Numbered from the stretch's first letter, positions 46,128 to 58,932 are shown. The stretch: DNA of 64,000 nucleotides from Pezicula radicicola (GCA_003008705.1 PDUO01000001.1:1791694-1855693); one strand, 5' to 3'. Notes: generated by a model from the letters alone, not told the origin. Numbers and translations: made by a program.

Positions 46128-47232
46128 GGAGTCAAGTCTTTTACGACCTGTCGGCTTCCAACCATGTAAGTGTGATGGGCCTCAATTTCATTTTCCAATG
46201 CTAATCCAATGGTAGCCAATATGCGACTGTCAGAGATCCGTTGAACTTGACCCGATGGGACTGAAGTATTCTTGATGTAGGATTAGCCAAGCAAAGAACT
46301 GGAATTTCTACTCTTTCTGTAGATGACAGAGAAGAAATGAAGAATACATTGCGCATCACAGACCTCCAAAATCCGCAAGTCTATATGTGCTATTCATAAA
46401 GGTGATACCACGTAACAAAAATCAAATGTTTCCAAACTTCTACTACAGCTTGTTCCAAGATTTGCTATAGGAAATATTGCTGTCAAACGAATGATCATGT
46501 GCTCCGAAGACGTGATTCTTGAAAGTTGGAAATCTACTAAAGGTACAAACAAGATAAAGAGAAGCTAAAAGAGCTATAACAGGGCATGTCCTTTGCTCTT
46601 TGCGCTGCACAGAATAAAGTACCTTCAATCATGCGTTGCTACCGATAAATCTAATGTACAATTTCCTGCTCAATAATTTATAGCTACTACTGACTCGGAT
46701 GTTAAATTATTGACCTGCTTTAAGTAAGAACGATCTGAAGGTGACACAGATAACGGCTTATGTTCTGGCTTAACTTAAAAAGTGGCAAGTCCCATTAGTA
46801 GTGGGTGCAATGCAACGACTTCAATTTTTTGGGTGAAATAAGTTCATGATTCACTTAATTTGTAAATACCTTCCAGTTTTCATAGTTCCTGAAGTTATAA
46901 ACTTGGGCGATATCGGCTTAATTTCATAGTTACAGTTGTGTAGGAACTCAGTAAATCCTTTGATCTGAGCCAACCCAGCACTATTAGGCGACAGATTCAC
47001 GAAATTAACCAAGTCATAGCACAGCTCGCTGAAATTGCTCGGATGCTATCACTTGAATTAGTGTGCCAAAAAAAGTGTCGCGGTGAATTGTTGCGCTAAA
47101 AGTTTTAGCGTTTTGCAAGGTCTTCATTCAATGAAGTCCTTCAACCTGAGCGCGCTTCCAACATCAAGTCCACAACACTTTCTCAACATCCTCCATCTTC
47201 TGCAATAACTCATAACTTGAAACTTTGACACA
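46128..47232. other. Intergenic, nothing recognised
   Basis: 1.1 kb between two BTB genes. AT-rich with short frames only. Confidence 0.5.
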
Positions 47233-48021
47233 ATGACCGAAGGCTCCAGGACAAGAACCAAAAAGGTGATCAAAAAGGCGCCAGACTTCTCGTAAGGCTC
47301 TCTCTGCTGCTTCTACAGCTCAATCAGCAAGCTGACGCCAATTAGATCTACCACGGAAATTGTAACGTTCTTCATTGGCAAAGATGACAACGCTAAGGAG
47401 TTCCGAGTACACAAAGAATTTGCATGTCACTACAGCCCTGTATTCCGAGCTGCCTTCAACAGCCAGTTTATTGAGGGACAAACTCAAACCTACCGACTAG
47501 ATGACACGACCCCGGAAGCTTTTCAATTGCTGGTGAAGTGGTTCTATACACAAAAGCTCGATGTTCCTGAAATTGAAAATCCTGGGATTGTTGAGGACGC
47601 GACCAAAGAGTATGGTACTTCTAACAAGGGAACGACTACAAGTAACGGCGACAACAGATCTAATGACGAGGACACCATCAAGGAGGCTGCTAAATACGAG
47701 GAGAGAATTCAGCTAGGGTTTGAACCCCGCTACTCTGACAGACAGCAGTTGGTAATAGCACAACTATGGGTATTGGCTGATAAACTGCAAATCCCTCGCC
47801 TCCAAAACCTAACGATCGATGTGCTCTCTCAATTTATCTCAAAGGTGGATACCACTACCAACTTTATCCTTCGTTACGTCTATCAAAATACTACTGTTGG
47901 ATCTTCACTACGTCGTTTCTTGGTCAAACTGGCTGCTTGCACTGATGACAGTTGTGAATACCGAGCCATATACCCAAATGTTATCCACACGAGTATCTTA
48001 TGGAACTTGTGGTCCAAATGA
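47233..48021 (+). CDS. BTB/POZ domain protein, paralogue 2, C-terminus frameshifted
   Basis: Exons 47233-47291 and 47346-48021 give 244 residues. BTB core: EIVTFFIGKDDNAKEFRVHK, FACHYSPVFRAAFN, FIEGQTQTYRLDDTTPEAFQ. An acidic linker of about 45 residues follows, then IAQLWVLADKLQIPRLQNLT. Near 47990 the frame changes by one base: the current frame ends with SILWNLWSK, while the other frame continues with PHEYLMELVVQMKNIEAE to a stop at 48099, which is what the paralogues would predict. This is either a recent frameshift or a base-call error; the BTB domain itself is intact. Confidence 0.8.
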
Positions 48022-48099
48022 AGAACATCGAGGCCGAATTACCTTGTGGTATGCCGAAGAACCTGGAAGAGTTTTATGTGGATGAAGAGGACGACTGAA

Positions 48100-50011
48100 G
48101 CTGACTCAGGCTATCAAGGTAATTGAGACTCAATCTTAACTTAATTTGAAGGCTGACCTTGAACATTGGATCATTCATACTAATTTTAGTCTTGCTAGCA
48201 GTGACTAAGCATCGGCATTAGAATTTTATTGGCAATGTCAGATCACCAAAATAAACGAAACTTGGGAGTAAACTCCGGGGGTTTGATTGGGGAGGCTATG
48301 TTTCTCCGTTATGGCATACAGAACTGCTGTACCTCTACACAAAGTAAAGATGTTCTACGGGCAAAGAATCTAGAAATTTAAATGTCTTTGCTTCAGTGCT
48401 GCAAAAATTACTTTGTGAGGTACTACGTGTGGAATGATGTTTTATGTTAAATTCGGTGAATATATGGGAATAGTCATGTGATTGCTCACTATAAGTAGGC
48501 CCATTCTGGCACTCTAGCTTCCACACAGAACACAGAATCCACTTATTGCCACCACATATTGTTGTCCATATTGCTTCCCATTCAACATTTTATTTCAAAG
48601 CCATGGCTTATTGCGTAATAGATCCTTATTTGCCCCTCTAGGTGGCTTATTTGGTTTGTGGAATCCACTCGATTTATGTGCTTCGGTTGATTCATCTGGC
48701 ATATTTAAATCCTGTGATGCACTTGATTTAAGTAATCAAATCAAATCCGAAGCTAGGTACGAATTCATCATAGGTCCCAGTCACGTTTCTTTCTGTTAAG
48801 CGAGCAGTGTGATGAACAACGAAAGCAGTCACCGAATATCAGTTAAGGGCTCTTTACACAGTGGAATATCAACATATTTTCTCGGGATTTTAGAGATGAC
48901 CTGATTTTGTATATGAGAGGTGTCCTCAAGCACTCCCCAATGCTCGTGGAAATAGCAGGTTATGAGGAAACTTCGGTGTTCGATGCGCTATATTGCAGAA
49001 TTTCACGGGGCAGAGGATCTAGATGGATTTTATGCACAAGGCACAGTGAAAACATGTGTATAATGCAACCTTAATGATTAGGGCATATTTGCGGATAAAT
49101 TAGGCTACTTCACGTACGATTAAATCTTTAAAAGCCGCAATGCTGTATAAAAAAAGACGCCAGCCAAGCGTTTCGGCAATAGAAAGGGGCTCGCTAAACT
49201 TTTTCTTCGAAAGCTTATTAGCGACGATGGAAACCACAAATAAAAGTCGATACACAATAGATCTGTTTAGTAGATTAACTGTGACCGTAAATTCATGGCG
49301 ATTTAAACATATATGAGGTCTTTCCTGATTTAAAACTTTCTTCGAGGAAAGTAGCTCACCTATTCAGTCCAGTGAGTATTAAATCCATACTGAAAAAGAG
49401 TTATTGACTTTACTGGTGGATTTTGCCGTGAACGGCTTAAACAGGCTTGACCATTGGGAAGTTAAATTCTTGCAACACTTAAAGTCACTTAGTCAACAAT
49501 TCAAGCGGAAAAATCAACAGTTTTCTATATTCTAAGACGCAAGCACATGTATTGCCGAACAATGGTAAAATGAAAGGGTCTGGTTGATTTTAATCTTGAC
49601 GTGATATAATATCGGTGAGAGGGAGGGCAAACCATAATGCCTTTGAGTTTTTATATTACACGTGTTTAAGTGCGTTACTCCAGTCAAGTAACTTATTCAA
49701 CACAAATGAGTTACTCAACTTAAGTAAGCTACTTAAGTCAAGCGAATCGCTCAAATAGCAGAGCTTATGATTTCCTGGTCATTTTCATAGATTGGTTTTA
49801 ACAATTCAAGACTCACTCACTTTGGGTTTCCTAATGTTCGGTAAATTAATTATTCCGGTTGACTCGCTGCTTTTTGAAATTCACAACAACCGTATTCACC
49901 CCACACTTTCACTTCATCGACTCCAAACACAAAGCTATATCACCTACGGTCAGGAGCGCTTCTACTGACCCCAAATAATAAACTATCTCGACCTCAACTC
50001 CAGTACCAGTC
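48100..50011. other. Intergenic with a GAGTTACTC-type array at 49671-49760
   Basis: 1.9 kb without a supported gene. Near the 3' end, units like GTTACTCCAGTCAAGTAAC, GAGTTACTCAACTTAAGTAAG and TACTTAAGTCAAGCGAATC form another copy of the dispersed repeat. Confidence 0.55.
49671..49760. repeat. GAGTTACTC-type repeat array
   Basis: Four or so degenerate 18-20-bp units with the core GAGTTACTCAACTTAAGT, about 250 bp upstream of the third BTB gene. Confidence 0.7.
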
Positions 50012-50788
50012 ATGACATCAAATAATGGCACGGAGCCAACTCGGCAAGGAGAAAAGAAGATTAAGAAACCCACATTTGTGTATGATGCCGCCGTGCTGAG
50101 AAAGAGAGAAATTGTTTGGAGCTGACATGTTGTAACCAATAGCAAGCCAAGTGAGATGGTAAACTTCTACATTGGCAAGGACGATGAGCCAGAGGTCTTT
50201 ATTGTCCACAAAGAGTTCGCATGTCATTATTCCCCTGTCTTTAAGGCGGCATTCAATAGTTCATTCATTGAGGGCCAGACCCAGACCTACAAGCTCGACG
50301 ACACAACACCAAACGCTTTCAGGTTGTTGGTTCAATGGCTCTACGGCCAGACCTTTGATCTCAAAACTGAAACTAAACAGCAGCTGGAGCCTAAAAAGGG
50401 AGCCAACTGGAGCAATTTTGCCCACAAGTCAGAGACGCTATGCGAACTCTGGGTCTTGGCGGAGAAACTTCAAGTCCCTCGCCTCCAAAACCTCGCAATA
50501 GACGAGCTAGATAAACTTAGCGCTGAGGAAGGGCTTATTGCAACCGATAGTATTTGCTATGTGTACGAAAACACCTCTGCGGGAAGTGCTCTACGGAAAG
50601 TTTTCGTTCACCAATTTGCTCTACACTCAGATGGCGACGAAATCATCCATATGGGTAACGCCCCCGTGCTCCCTCAAGAATTTCTTATCGATCTTGCCCA
50701 CTTCATGAGAGGATTTATTGAGAAAGAGAACATCAACATTCCTGAGAGTACGGACCAATTTCATGTAGCTGTGGAGGAAGATACATAG
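50012..50788 (+). CDS. BTB/POZ domain protein, paralogue 3
   Basis: Exons 50012-50079 and 50152-50788 give 234 residues (exon 1 phase 2 rejoins as KKPTFV-EMVNFYIGKDDE). BTB core: VFIVHKEFACHYSPVFKAAF, SSFIEGQTQTYKLDDTTPNA, then LCELWVLAEKLQVPRLQNLA and a Tyr-rich helix. It is the closest match to paralogue 2 (identical ACHYSPVF and GQTQTY blocks). The next BTB gene starts 44 bp after the stop on the same strand. Confidence 0.88.
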
Positions 50789-50832
50789 AAGGGAGGAGGA
50801 ATGGTGAAATTCTTGCAGCTTGCGGCTTCATA

Positions 50833-51915
50833 ATGCGTTACGGAATGTGGGGCTCCCTGTATGGCGAGGAAGAGCCACCTCCAATTCCTAAGAAGCCTGT
50901 TACCAAATCTTCGCAAGCACTTCCAAAGAAACGTCGAGCTGCTGAATTCGAAACTTCACCTTCAACCACACCGCCAGCAGTGAAACGTGCTTCTATAGCA
51001 TCAGCGCAGCAAATGATCAGCTCCCCAAATTCCTCAACTTCAGATGGTCCTGAATCGCCTGTCATCACCAAGAAGGCCAGCTCCAGACCTTCGGGATCAC
51101 TTGTCAAGCACGCTCAGACCGGACCTGAAGCTTCAGCATCAAACCCATCTTCAGCTTCAGCTTTGAAAGCCATGGCCAAATCAAACACAATACCCACCTT
51201 CACGTGCGTCCCCCTCCCCCGCAATTCTAAAAATACCTAACTAACATACTCAAGAAATCCACAAGAAACAGTTCTCTTCCATGTCGGAACAGGATCAGAA
51301 GCGACCAAAATCCCCGTCCATAAAGAAATAGCAGTCTATCACTCTCCGGTCCTTCGTAAAGCATTCGATAATCCAGGCATCAACGGCCAGACACAGACCT
51401 ATGTCCTCGATGATGTAAAGCCTGCTACTTTTCAACTTCTTCTCCAATGGCTCTACAGAGAAGAGTTGATTATTCCATCTTTACAATCCGAAACGCTCCT
51501 ACAGAAGTCGGCCGTCAATGGAGATGAACTCACTGTAGAAGAAGTTGGCGCGGTGCATGAAGATCGAACGAATCTAATCAATCTCTGGGTCCTAGGCGAT
51601 CGACTACAGATACCCCATCTCCAGAATAAAGCATTTGATACATTTTTCTTCATGCCTTCAGCGTATGCCACCATGATCCAGGAAATAAACCATATCTACA
51701 CATCCACCCTGTCGCAAAGTTCTCTTCAAATCCTCGTCGCCGAAAGAGCCGCTTGGAGCATGAACAAATCTAGGAAATTCTTCTCTAAGTATGGCCATCT
51801 GTTACCGGCACGGTTTCTTGTCGACATGGCGTTGAGTTTGGCTGATGGAATACCCGAGGAGATGTTTGAGGGTAGAATGGCAAAAAGAGCTGATTTTCAT
51901 GTTTCGGAGGATTAA
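50833..51915 (+). CDS. BTB/POZ domain protein, paralogue 4, with N-terminal disordered extension
   Basis: Exons 50833-51203 and 51255-51915 give 343 residues. The first ~120 residues are Pro/Ser/Lys-rich and disordered (PPPIPKKPVTK, PKKRRAAEFE as a possible nuclear signal). The BTB domain follows: ETVLFHVGTGSEATKIPVHK, AVYHSPVLRKAFD, GQTQTYVLDDVKPATFQLLL, then INLWVLGDRLQIPHLQNKAF. More divergent than the other three. Only 44 bp separate it from the upstream paralogue, so transcripts may overlap. Confidence 0.87.
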
Positions 51916-53149
51916 TCAGTAAGTGGATTGGATTGGCCAAATTGGAACAATTCGAAAGTCCTGGTTAACAAGGGGCGAGATCAGTAATATGGCACGGTGA
52001 AGTGGTACAGGATGGCATCTTTTCGATGAAATTTCGCAGGGTAATAATAAACATTAGGTTCAGGCCATAAACAACAAAGATAATACAAAACAATACAGTA
52101 CCGTTTCAATGGCTTTTCAAGAGACTATCTTGAATTGAGAAGCAACAAGGGCTTTGTACAGCATACCTAAAACCTCATTTTACGCGACTCAACATAAAAT
52201 TCCAACTCTCAGGTACTGTATCTCTCCACTCTCCACTTGAAAGAGCACAAACACCCAAAAGCAGCTATAAAACCCAGACGCAAAAAAAGCCATCCCATCT
52301 TAATTCCTCTTTAGCCCAGAAATCCATCCCCAAGAGCGCTTCTCAAGAAATAGCACCAAGGACTAAAAGACCAAAACGAAATGACGCAAAACACTACTGC
52401 AGAGAAGAGCTATCCTAGCTTGGGCATGAGAGCTGGAGCTTAGCTATCATTCATTACACATCACTAACAATGCAAGTAGCACCATTCTCTTCCTGAAATA
52501 CCTTGCAGCCATCACATTTAAGGATTTCCTTCTATCTCGCACTACCCTACCTAATGAACTAACATGATGATACTAAAAGGCGCAGGAGCACGATATACGA
52601 TCTTACTAAGAACGATAATCATAATCGCCTCCCAGGAAAACTGCCATAACTTTACTAAGGGACAGTAATCTTGCTTACCACAAGGCATAACTCTCTACGT
52701 AATCGTAATACTATGCTTAACAACCTACCGCTGCGAAATGTCGACCTTTAGAATTTGGGAAACTCTCAACTATTTCACTGTATTGCTATAGCATCTTCTG
52801 TGCTAGTTAGATGACTAAGCTGTGTACTGATCAGCTCTGTTGACTTAATATATCTCTGCTGGAGATATTCTCGAAAAATCTTGACTGTTAAGAGGATTGA
52901 TAATGCCTTGAAGTCATTGGCAACCGGCTGTAGCGCATCAGGAATGACAGCATAAGTTACTACGACATTATGTAGTTAGCCAGCATTGCCCTCGCTTGAG
53001 GGCCGGTGAGTTTCTGTTTCTCCTCCAGCTAGGACCGTTAGTAGATATAATTCCGTAATTAGCCATCCTGCCTTGATCATGAAGCCGTTTTATTGGTAAT
53101 AACTGGCAGTGTAGCTGGTATTGTACAAGGAGGCGATGACATTGGCAGT
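51916..53149. other. Intergenic, nothing recognised
   Basis: 1.2 kb between convergent genes. No frame with family features on either strand; likely long 3' UTRs. Confidence 0.5.
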
Positions 53150-54144
53150 CTATTCCTCCATCTTATCATCCTCCTTGGCCTCTTCTTCATCATCTTCTCC
53201 TTCCAACGCCTTCTTAGCTAATCTTTCAGCCTCCTCTAGAAGCTCCTTTGGTACCTCCTGATGTCTTCCCTTCGTTGGCCCCTTCAGACTGCTGATCCAG
53301 GTCATTTCCAGCTCGAATTCCTTATCCTTGTTGTCGTCATGTGCAACGTAGATAATTCTTGCAGCCTCCTTGACACCATCCTCAAGACTTAGGTTTCCAG
53401 CTGCTAGATCCAACTTCTCTAGCTCCGCCTTGGCGGTTTGCCGACCCTTCCCTGTAGCGGCGCCATAATATCCCCAGTAAACTCCACTTGGCTCGATCAT
53501 GTACAGACCGGGTCCACCGTATTCCTTGTTCTCAGTCTTTCCTCCTGAGCCAATGCTGGGTCCGCTGCCAACTTGACCGTCAACAGGTGTCTCTACCTCA
53601 GAATCCCAACCTGCTACGATGGCGGTAATACCAAACGGTCGAACAGAGGAGTAGAGTGTGTAGGCTTGGAGGTAACCACCCATTCGGCTTGCGAGGGCTT
53701 CAGTCGTGATGGGAGTCTTGTATGTTTTACGCCAGGTCGATGCTTCTTCGCGTGCTCGGGAAACGAAATGTCTGCCATCGGGTACGAGTCCTGATGAAAC
53801 CTGCACTTATGTTAGCTATCAGTGGTACCGATCGCCCTAATGACTACATACTGCGCCCATATTCCTGTCGATTGTTGCAATGCGCTTGTTGGCTCCCGGC
53901 TTCAGCAACTTGCTGCTGATGATCTTCTCTACGGCGAGTACAACACCATCTTTACACCGAATACCGATGGAGGTCCCACCATTCTCTACTGCCTTGACTG
54001 CATATTCGACCTGGAAATTTCGTCCATCGGGCGAGAAGACTGAGTTGGAGAGATCGTAACCTGTACCTATCGACGTCTAAAGCGCAAGTTAGCCAGAGAA
54101 TTACGGACAAGCTCGAGAAATTGAAGCTGCAGGGAGCTTACCAT
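53150..54144 (-). CDS. PRE10: 20S proteasome subunit alpha-7 (Pre10)
   Basis: Structural alpha-ring subunit of the 20S proteasome. Exons 54144-54142 (the ATG alone), 54076-53852 and 53800-53150 give 292 residues. After the start the alpha signature [10 protein letters not shown] begins exon 2, which also reads [25 protein letters not shown] and ATIDRNMGA. Exon 3 has [55 protein letters not shown] and an acidic C-terminus ([12 protein letters not shown]) typical of alpha-7. Length matches yeast Pre10. The three-base first exon is read from the GTAAGC donor directly after ATG. Confidence 0.94.
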
Positions 54145-55254
54145 GATGGCGGTGTATGTGATGGAAGTTTGTGGGGTTTGAGGGAGGAAAGGTTTGGATG
54201 AGATGGAGGGATTATGGGGAGCTCTTGAGTTGCATCAACACACGTTCGAAGCTCCAGGCACCATGAGCCGCGTCTGGCTTGGCACTTTTACTCGTTTACT
54301 CAGGCACGAATATACATGGTCACGTGCCGAGAACCCCCATTCCACTTCCAGGTTCCATTTAAGATCAACTCAACATTCCCAACTTGTATTAGCGAGCTAA
54401 ACCTGCCTGAATACCAAATAATTCCAGACTTGCTGTGATAACTGGTTACGCATTAGTGGTAACTGTGCTGATTGTTTTCAGAGTCTCCCTGAAAATAACG
54501 TACAGAAGAGCCCATAGGACGGATCTTCGTAACATCGCGGTGTGAAAGGCCTAATTACTATGCATTTTGAAAAATCCTAAACGTATCAGCGGGCTCGTGT
54601 CAGATATTCATTGGCGCAGAGTGACAGTTAACAGGCGCTAGTCACAATATATGTTTCAAAGTGTGGCTCACCATTTGGAGTGGATCCGTCATTTGATCGA
54701 CTGGAGGGGTAACGACAACTTAAAGTCGCCCACCTCCTTCCTTTGTCTTCCCACCAACAACAACAACAAAAATCCCACGAGCAACTTCATTTTCTCGCCC
54801 AAATTGCTCAAGAAAGACGCCAATACCATTCATTACGTCTCTTTGTCTCCCATATCCGGCAATACTTTGCCCACAACAACACCCCGAACGTGTCTCTCTC
54901 CACCCCACCCCACAATTTCGTTTCTCGCAATACCTCAAGTACATACTACATAGCATAGTGAAATAAAAGCAAAACAAGCAATACTTCTTGCACGTTCCTC
55001 ACAGTCTGCTCCGCACATTTTATCGAGAAACCCTGCATCTTCTGCATCCATCTGACTCTAGGCATTCCTTGCATTTCAGACCTTCCAACCTCGCTGTTCG
55101 ATACCTCACTTCTACCTCAACAGGACAGGGCATACGTTGCTTGTTCAGTATACTCGCAGCAAGGTAAGCTGCAGCTCTTTCGAAGACACAGCTTGCTAAC
55201 GGTCTCAAAGCAATTCTTTGACTACAAACAAACACCTCGAATATCTAGCCCACG
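54145..55254. promoter_or_regulatory. Divergent upstream region of PRE10 and an unknown gene
   Basis: About 1.1 kb between divergent starts, with a CAACAACAACAA stretch near 54755 and pyrimidine-rich sequence before the plus-strand ATG. No gene supported. Confidence 0.45.
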
Positions 55255-56115
55255 ATGACGACACACGAGGATCTAGCTGCCCTCTTCTCCCGTAACCTTT
55301 CCCTCCATAATGCCCCATACGTACCCCCTCCCCAGCCTGTCGAAGAAAAGGTACCAGAACCTGAGATCGAGACACCATACGTCTACTCCATCACCCAACA
55401 CTACCACCATTCCAACCACCTTGTTACTCAACAACCTTCGAGACCTGCCTCTGAACCCCCGCAGACCGACCAGCTCACAACCGAGATCATTCTCTCACGC
55501 CACGGAGTAGATGCCACCACACTCTCTCCGTCTCAAATTGACCTTTTCAAATCGGCCGATCCTAGTCAACAGATGCGACTGACTGAGCTCTGGCGTATTT
55601 GCCCTCCCAACGGCCGTCTAGAACAAGATGTAGGAACATGGCAAGCAACTAGCTTCCAGCAAGAGGAGGCTATGGCAAAGCTACGATACGAGAGACAGAT
55701 GTTGGAGGAGCGTATGTCACGGACTCAAGACCAACAAATGGACAGTATGGAAGATACCATGAGCGATGACAGTTGCACAACACCTTTGACACCTATCCAA
55801 GGCGGAGATGGACGATGGTCAGGCCACCACATGCCATGCGCGGAGCCATACATGATGTCAGGATACGAGGCTCTGGCTGCTCGTGAGTATGAGAAATCGG
55901 CAGCACCGGCGAAAGATGTCTACTCGCACTTCGGGACTGCCGTCGGAGGACCTCAGTACAACCACGCAACTGATCCCGTCTACAAGTCCGGCTATAAGTC
56001 TCCCGACTTTCTTAGACAGCAACAAATAATGGAAAATCAATATGGATCATACCAGGTAAATGCATGGGGAGCAGTGACTGGTAATGCCATGGGGGAGGAT
56101 GAAGAGATGTTGTAG
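55255..56115 (+). CDS. Gln/Pro-rich protein, unknown
   Basis: Single exon, 286 codons. It begins MTTHEDLAALFSRNLSLHNA. The central part has a compact helical motif (ATTLSPSQIDLFKSADPSQQ with LTELWRICPP) followed by a coiled stretch (QQEEAMAKLRYERQMLEERM). The C-terminal third is Tyr/Gly/Gln-rich and ends DEEEML. No family recognised. The regular codon pattern, a clean long frame and an in-frame ATG near the 5' end support a real gene. Confidence 0.8.
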   Translation: MTTHEDLAALFSRNLSLHNAPYVPPPQPVEEKVPEPEIETPYVYSITQHYHHSNHLVTQQPSRPASEPPQTDQLTTEIILSRHGVDATTLSPSQIDLFKSADPSQQMRLTELWRICPPNGRLEQDVGTWQATSFQQEEAMAKLRYERQMLEERMSRTQDQQMDSMEDTMSDDSCTTPLTPIQGGDGRWSGHHMPCAEPYMMSGYEALAAREYEKSAAPAKDVYSHFGTAVGGPQYNHATDPVYKSGYKSPDFLRQQQIMENQYGSYQVNAWGAVTGNAMGEDEEML

Positions 56116-58535
56116 ATACCCTTTGTTAGCAGATTAGCAGTACAGTCCATAGATTGTTTATTGCATGGAGATTAGGACTGGCATAGTCGGCGTGGGTTCA
56201 TTGTTTTTCTGGTTGGTTCGGACATGCTTTTCTTCATGGGTGTATATTGGGAGAAGGATGTGGTGTTGGTCAGTTGCGGATGACTGCGGGATATAGGCAC
56301 TACTTCTCTCTGTCTCTTCCTTCAAATGTCTTTCGATCAGGCTGGTGAGGAGACGATGAGTTTGGCACATGCATACTCACACCTTGATATCAGCTCAGAC
56401 TGTGAGGTACGTACGCTTCAAAACCCTCCCCTTCCCCCAATACCCCACCTTTCCCTGGCAAGCAAGAAAGCATCTCTTTCCTCGATCGGCAGAGGTACGT
56501 ATCAACTCTCTACCTTCTCGCAAGCGCTCGCATCTTACTACTCACCCTGAAAGCAAGCCATTGGAACCACCTGGATCTGGACCCGGACCCCAATTTCTCT
56601 CGTTCCCTTGTTACCACTTTCTCGTGTCTTTAATAGAAAACCAATGAAATTACTTATTCCAAGTTTCTGTTTAATTGAAAGTTCTTGTCCCGTTGTATTT
56701 GATATGTGATTTGGCATCTCTATATTTCTTCCAAAACATACGTTATAGGCTATTATTCCTTGGTACGTGTAACGCAGCAGTTGCTTGGACAATTGTTTAC
56801 CTGCTTAGTAGTTGCGGAGACTTGACAACGACACATCTTTAGTATCCAGACTCCCTGTCCTGTCACCCACACTCCTGCAACTCTCCACAACACCACCATT
56901 TCCGTCCTGGTAGCCGCCCAGAATACCGTTAAAATTCTGACACTCCCAGAGGCTACAGATCTTGTACTTCAGAGAAAGAGAAAGATTAACACTCGTGCGT
57001 TTCACTGTCCGCCGCCGAAGTCAGGTTTGTCGCTAACCTCTTCCCTACCATAGTACTTAAGGACAAACAAAGCATCGGCCGCTACATAGGACAAAGCAGT
57101 CTACACAAGAGAGTGAGGAACGAAGCTTTGAACTTTCAAGCTCTATGGACTGCCATTCCCTGCGACCTACTTACTGCATAAACAACGTCTTCTTTTTGCT
57201 ACTCCTTCAGGCGTAGGAGCACGCTCAACATTGCTTTGAAAATTTCATTGACCGCTATGGTAGGACCTCGTCATGGAGAAACGCTGGGGAGTACACTGTA
57301 TTGGCCAGCGTGAGGGAAGAATTGAGAATTCGTCTGCTCTTGTACCAAATAACATACTGATGGTGACGCTGATCATGACTACACCAGTGGTGCGGCTAGC
57401 GTGCTAGGATAGGGACCAACTCGAGTTGGTTGTTTCTGGGAATATTGCGGATCATCATGTATATCTCGCTTCCAGCAGGGTTTTTGAGCATAACGACAGC
57501 TATAAGGTAGCTTTCAAGATGCCTTTGACGCAAAAGAACAAGTGTGTCTTAGGTGATCGGGAGGGTATCAAAGCTTCAAGTGAAATACAGCTAGTAGCTA
57601 TAGGACAAGTGCCCTTTGGGAGTTTAACATGATGCATTGTCTTGCTTTTTGCTGGATTTCGTTGCCTTTACCTTTGTTTTTATACACTAAGTACCATGGG
57701 CAAGAATCTTTAGTCTATAGTTTTAATTTAGCTTGCTTCCAGGCTCTTTCTTTTCCAGGATTATTTATTGGTTCAAATATATTCCAATTGAATATTTCTT
57801 AAGAGTGGCGACAGGAGATGATAAATGTCGGTGAGTAAGAAAGTACGTGGTTTATTAAGGGAAGAAATTGGTTGAACAAAGCCATGGCACTATATGGCGC
57901 ATAACTATCGTAAATAATTTGCACTCAAGCACAAGAATGTTTTATTCTTTCTTGTTGTTTTACTATTGTGAAGTTTTGCCTGCTTACTATCATTCCCTAA
58001 GTCTTTTTGTATATACTGGCTTTGAATCCTATTATAGGAACTACGGTAGCTTGGAGCAACTCCGGAGTATGCTTTGTAGGAAAAGTCTTGGGACTAAAGA
58101 ATGTCACACAATTCGTGCTGCTCAAGCCTTCGCTGCTAAAGCCCTACGCAGCAAACCCACTAAAAAATAAAATATAATCCTGAACATTCTCACGAAATTA
58201 AGTACGAGCAATATAAAAGCGAAGGTATTTTTTTTTTGCCAACCCCTTGAAAGCTGGAGGAGACGATTGGCGGCATTGTAGTTGAGGAAACTTAAAGAGT
58301 TAGCTGGACTTGTTCGAATGCCCGTCCAGACGATAATCTTAGCTTGAAAAACTGGTCATAAACATCTTTCCTGCTCTGACTTCGACCACTATCACGTCAT
58401 AGCGCAATTCAAAAGTACGATACGAACATATATTCATCACTTGTATTGCCAAGCATTGTAACTATTGTTTCCTGAAATAAGCGAGCACAATTCAGTAAGC
58501 GAGGTTGTTTACTCTCTCTTTCTTCGCCATCCGTC
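56116..58535. other. Gene-poor spacer
   Basis: 2.4 kb with only short frames (for example 56326-56550 plus and 57426-57632 plus), none with family signal. AT-rich toward 57600-58250. Confidence 0.5.
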
Positions 58536-58932
58536 ATGCCTTTCGAGTACGTTTTCAAATCATATCAACCTGTCACTTCACGAGTCACTTTGAAAGCGGA
58601 GCCTCAAGTTTATTCAGCGGACATAGAGTCTACTTTTTGTTTTGTCTGTACGCGAAACAATGACGAAAGCTGAAAGTTTAGCGCAACGTTCCTTTGAGCC
58701 CCGTCTAGACATGTAACTTCCATCCGATAGCAAAGTGGAACTTCAAGTCTCATATCAAGGCCAAATCCCAATTCACAATTTCTTTGAGATCCGACGAGAC
58801 ATACGGCTCCCATCCACTAGCTAACCCCACTTGCAAATCTAGAATCAAGGCCCAACGGCCGCGACTCCATCTGAAGCTCTTGTCGCGGCGCTCCAGCGAA
58901 GCGCTTGGTACAAGAATCTCGGTCATAAGGAA

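Noticed and set aside
48611..48799. 62-codon frame between BTB genes 2 and 3
   Set aside because: No family feature; the DNA there resembles decayed dispersed repeat sequence.
56326..56647. Overlapping plus-strand frames after the unknown Gln/Pro-rich gene
   Set aside because: Short, overlapping in two frames, no conserved motif or clear splice partner.
57426..58170. Two short plus-strand frames in the gene-poor spacer
   Set aside because: AT-rich codon content, no domain signal, no upstream promoter-like context.
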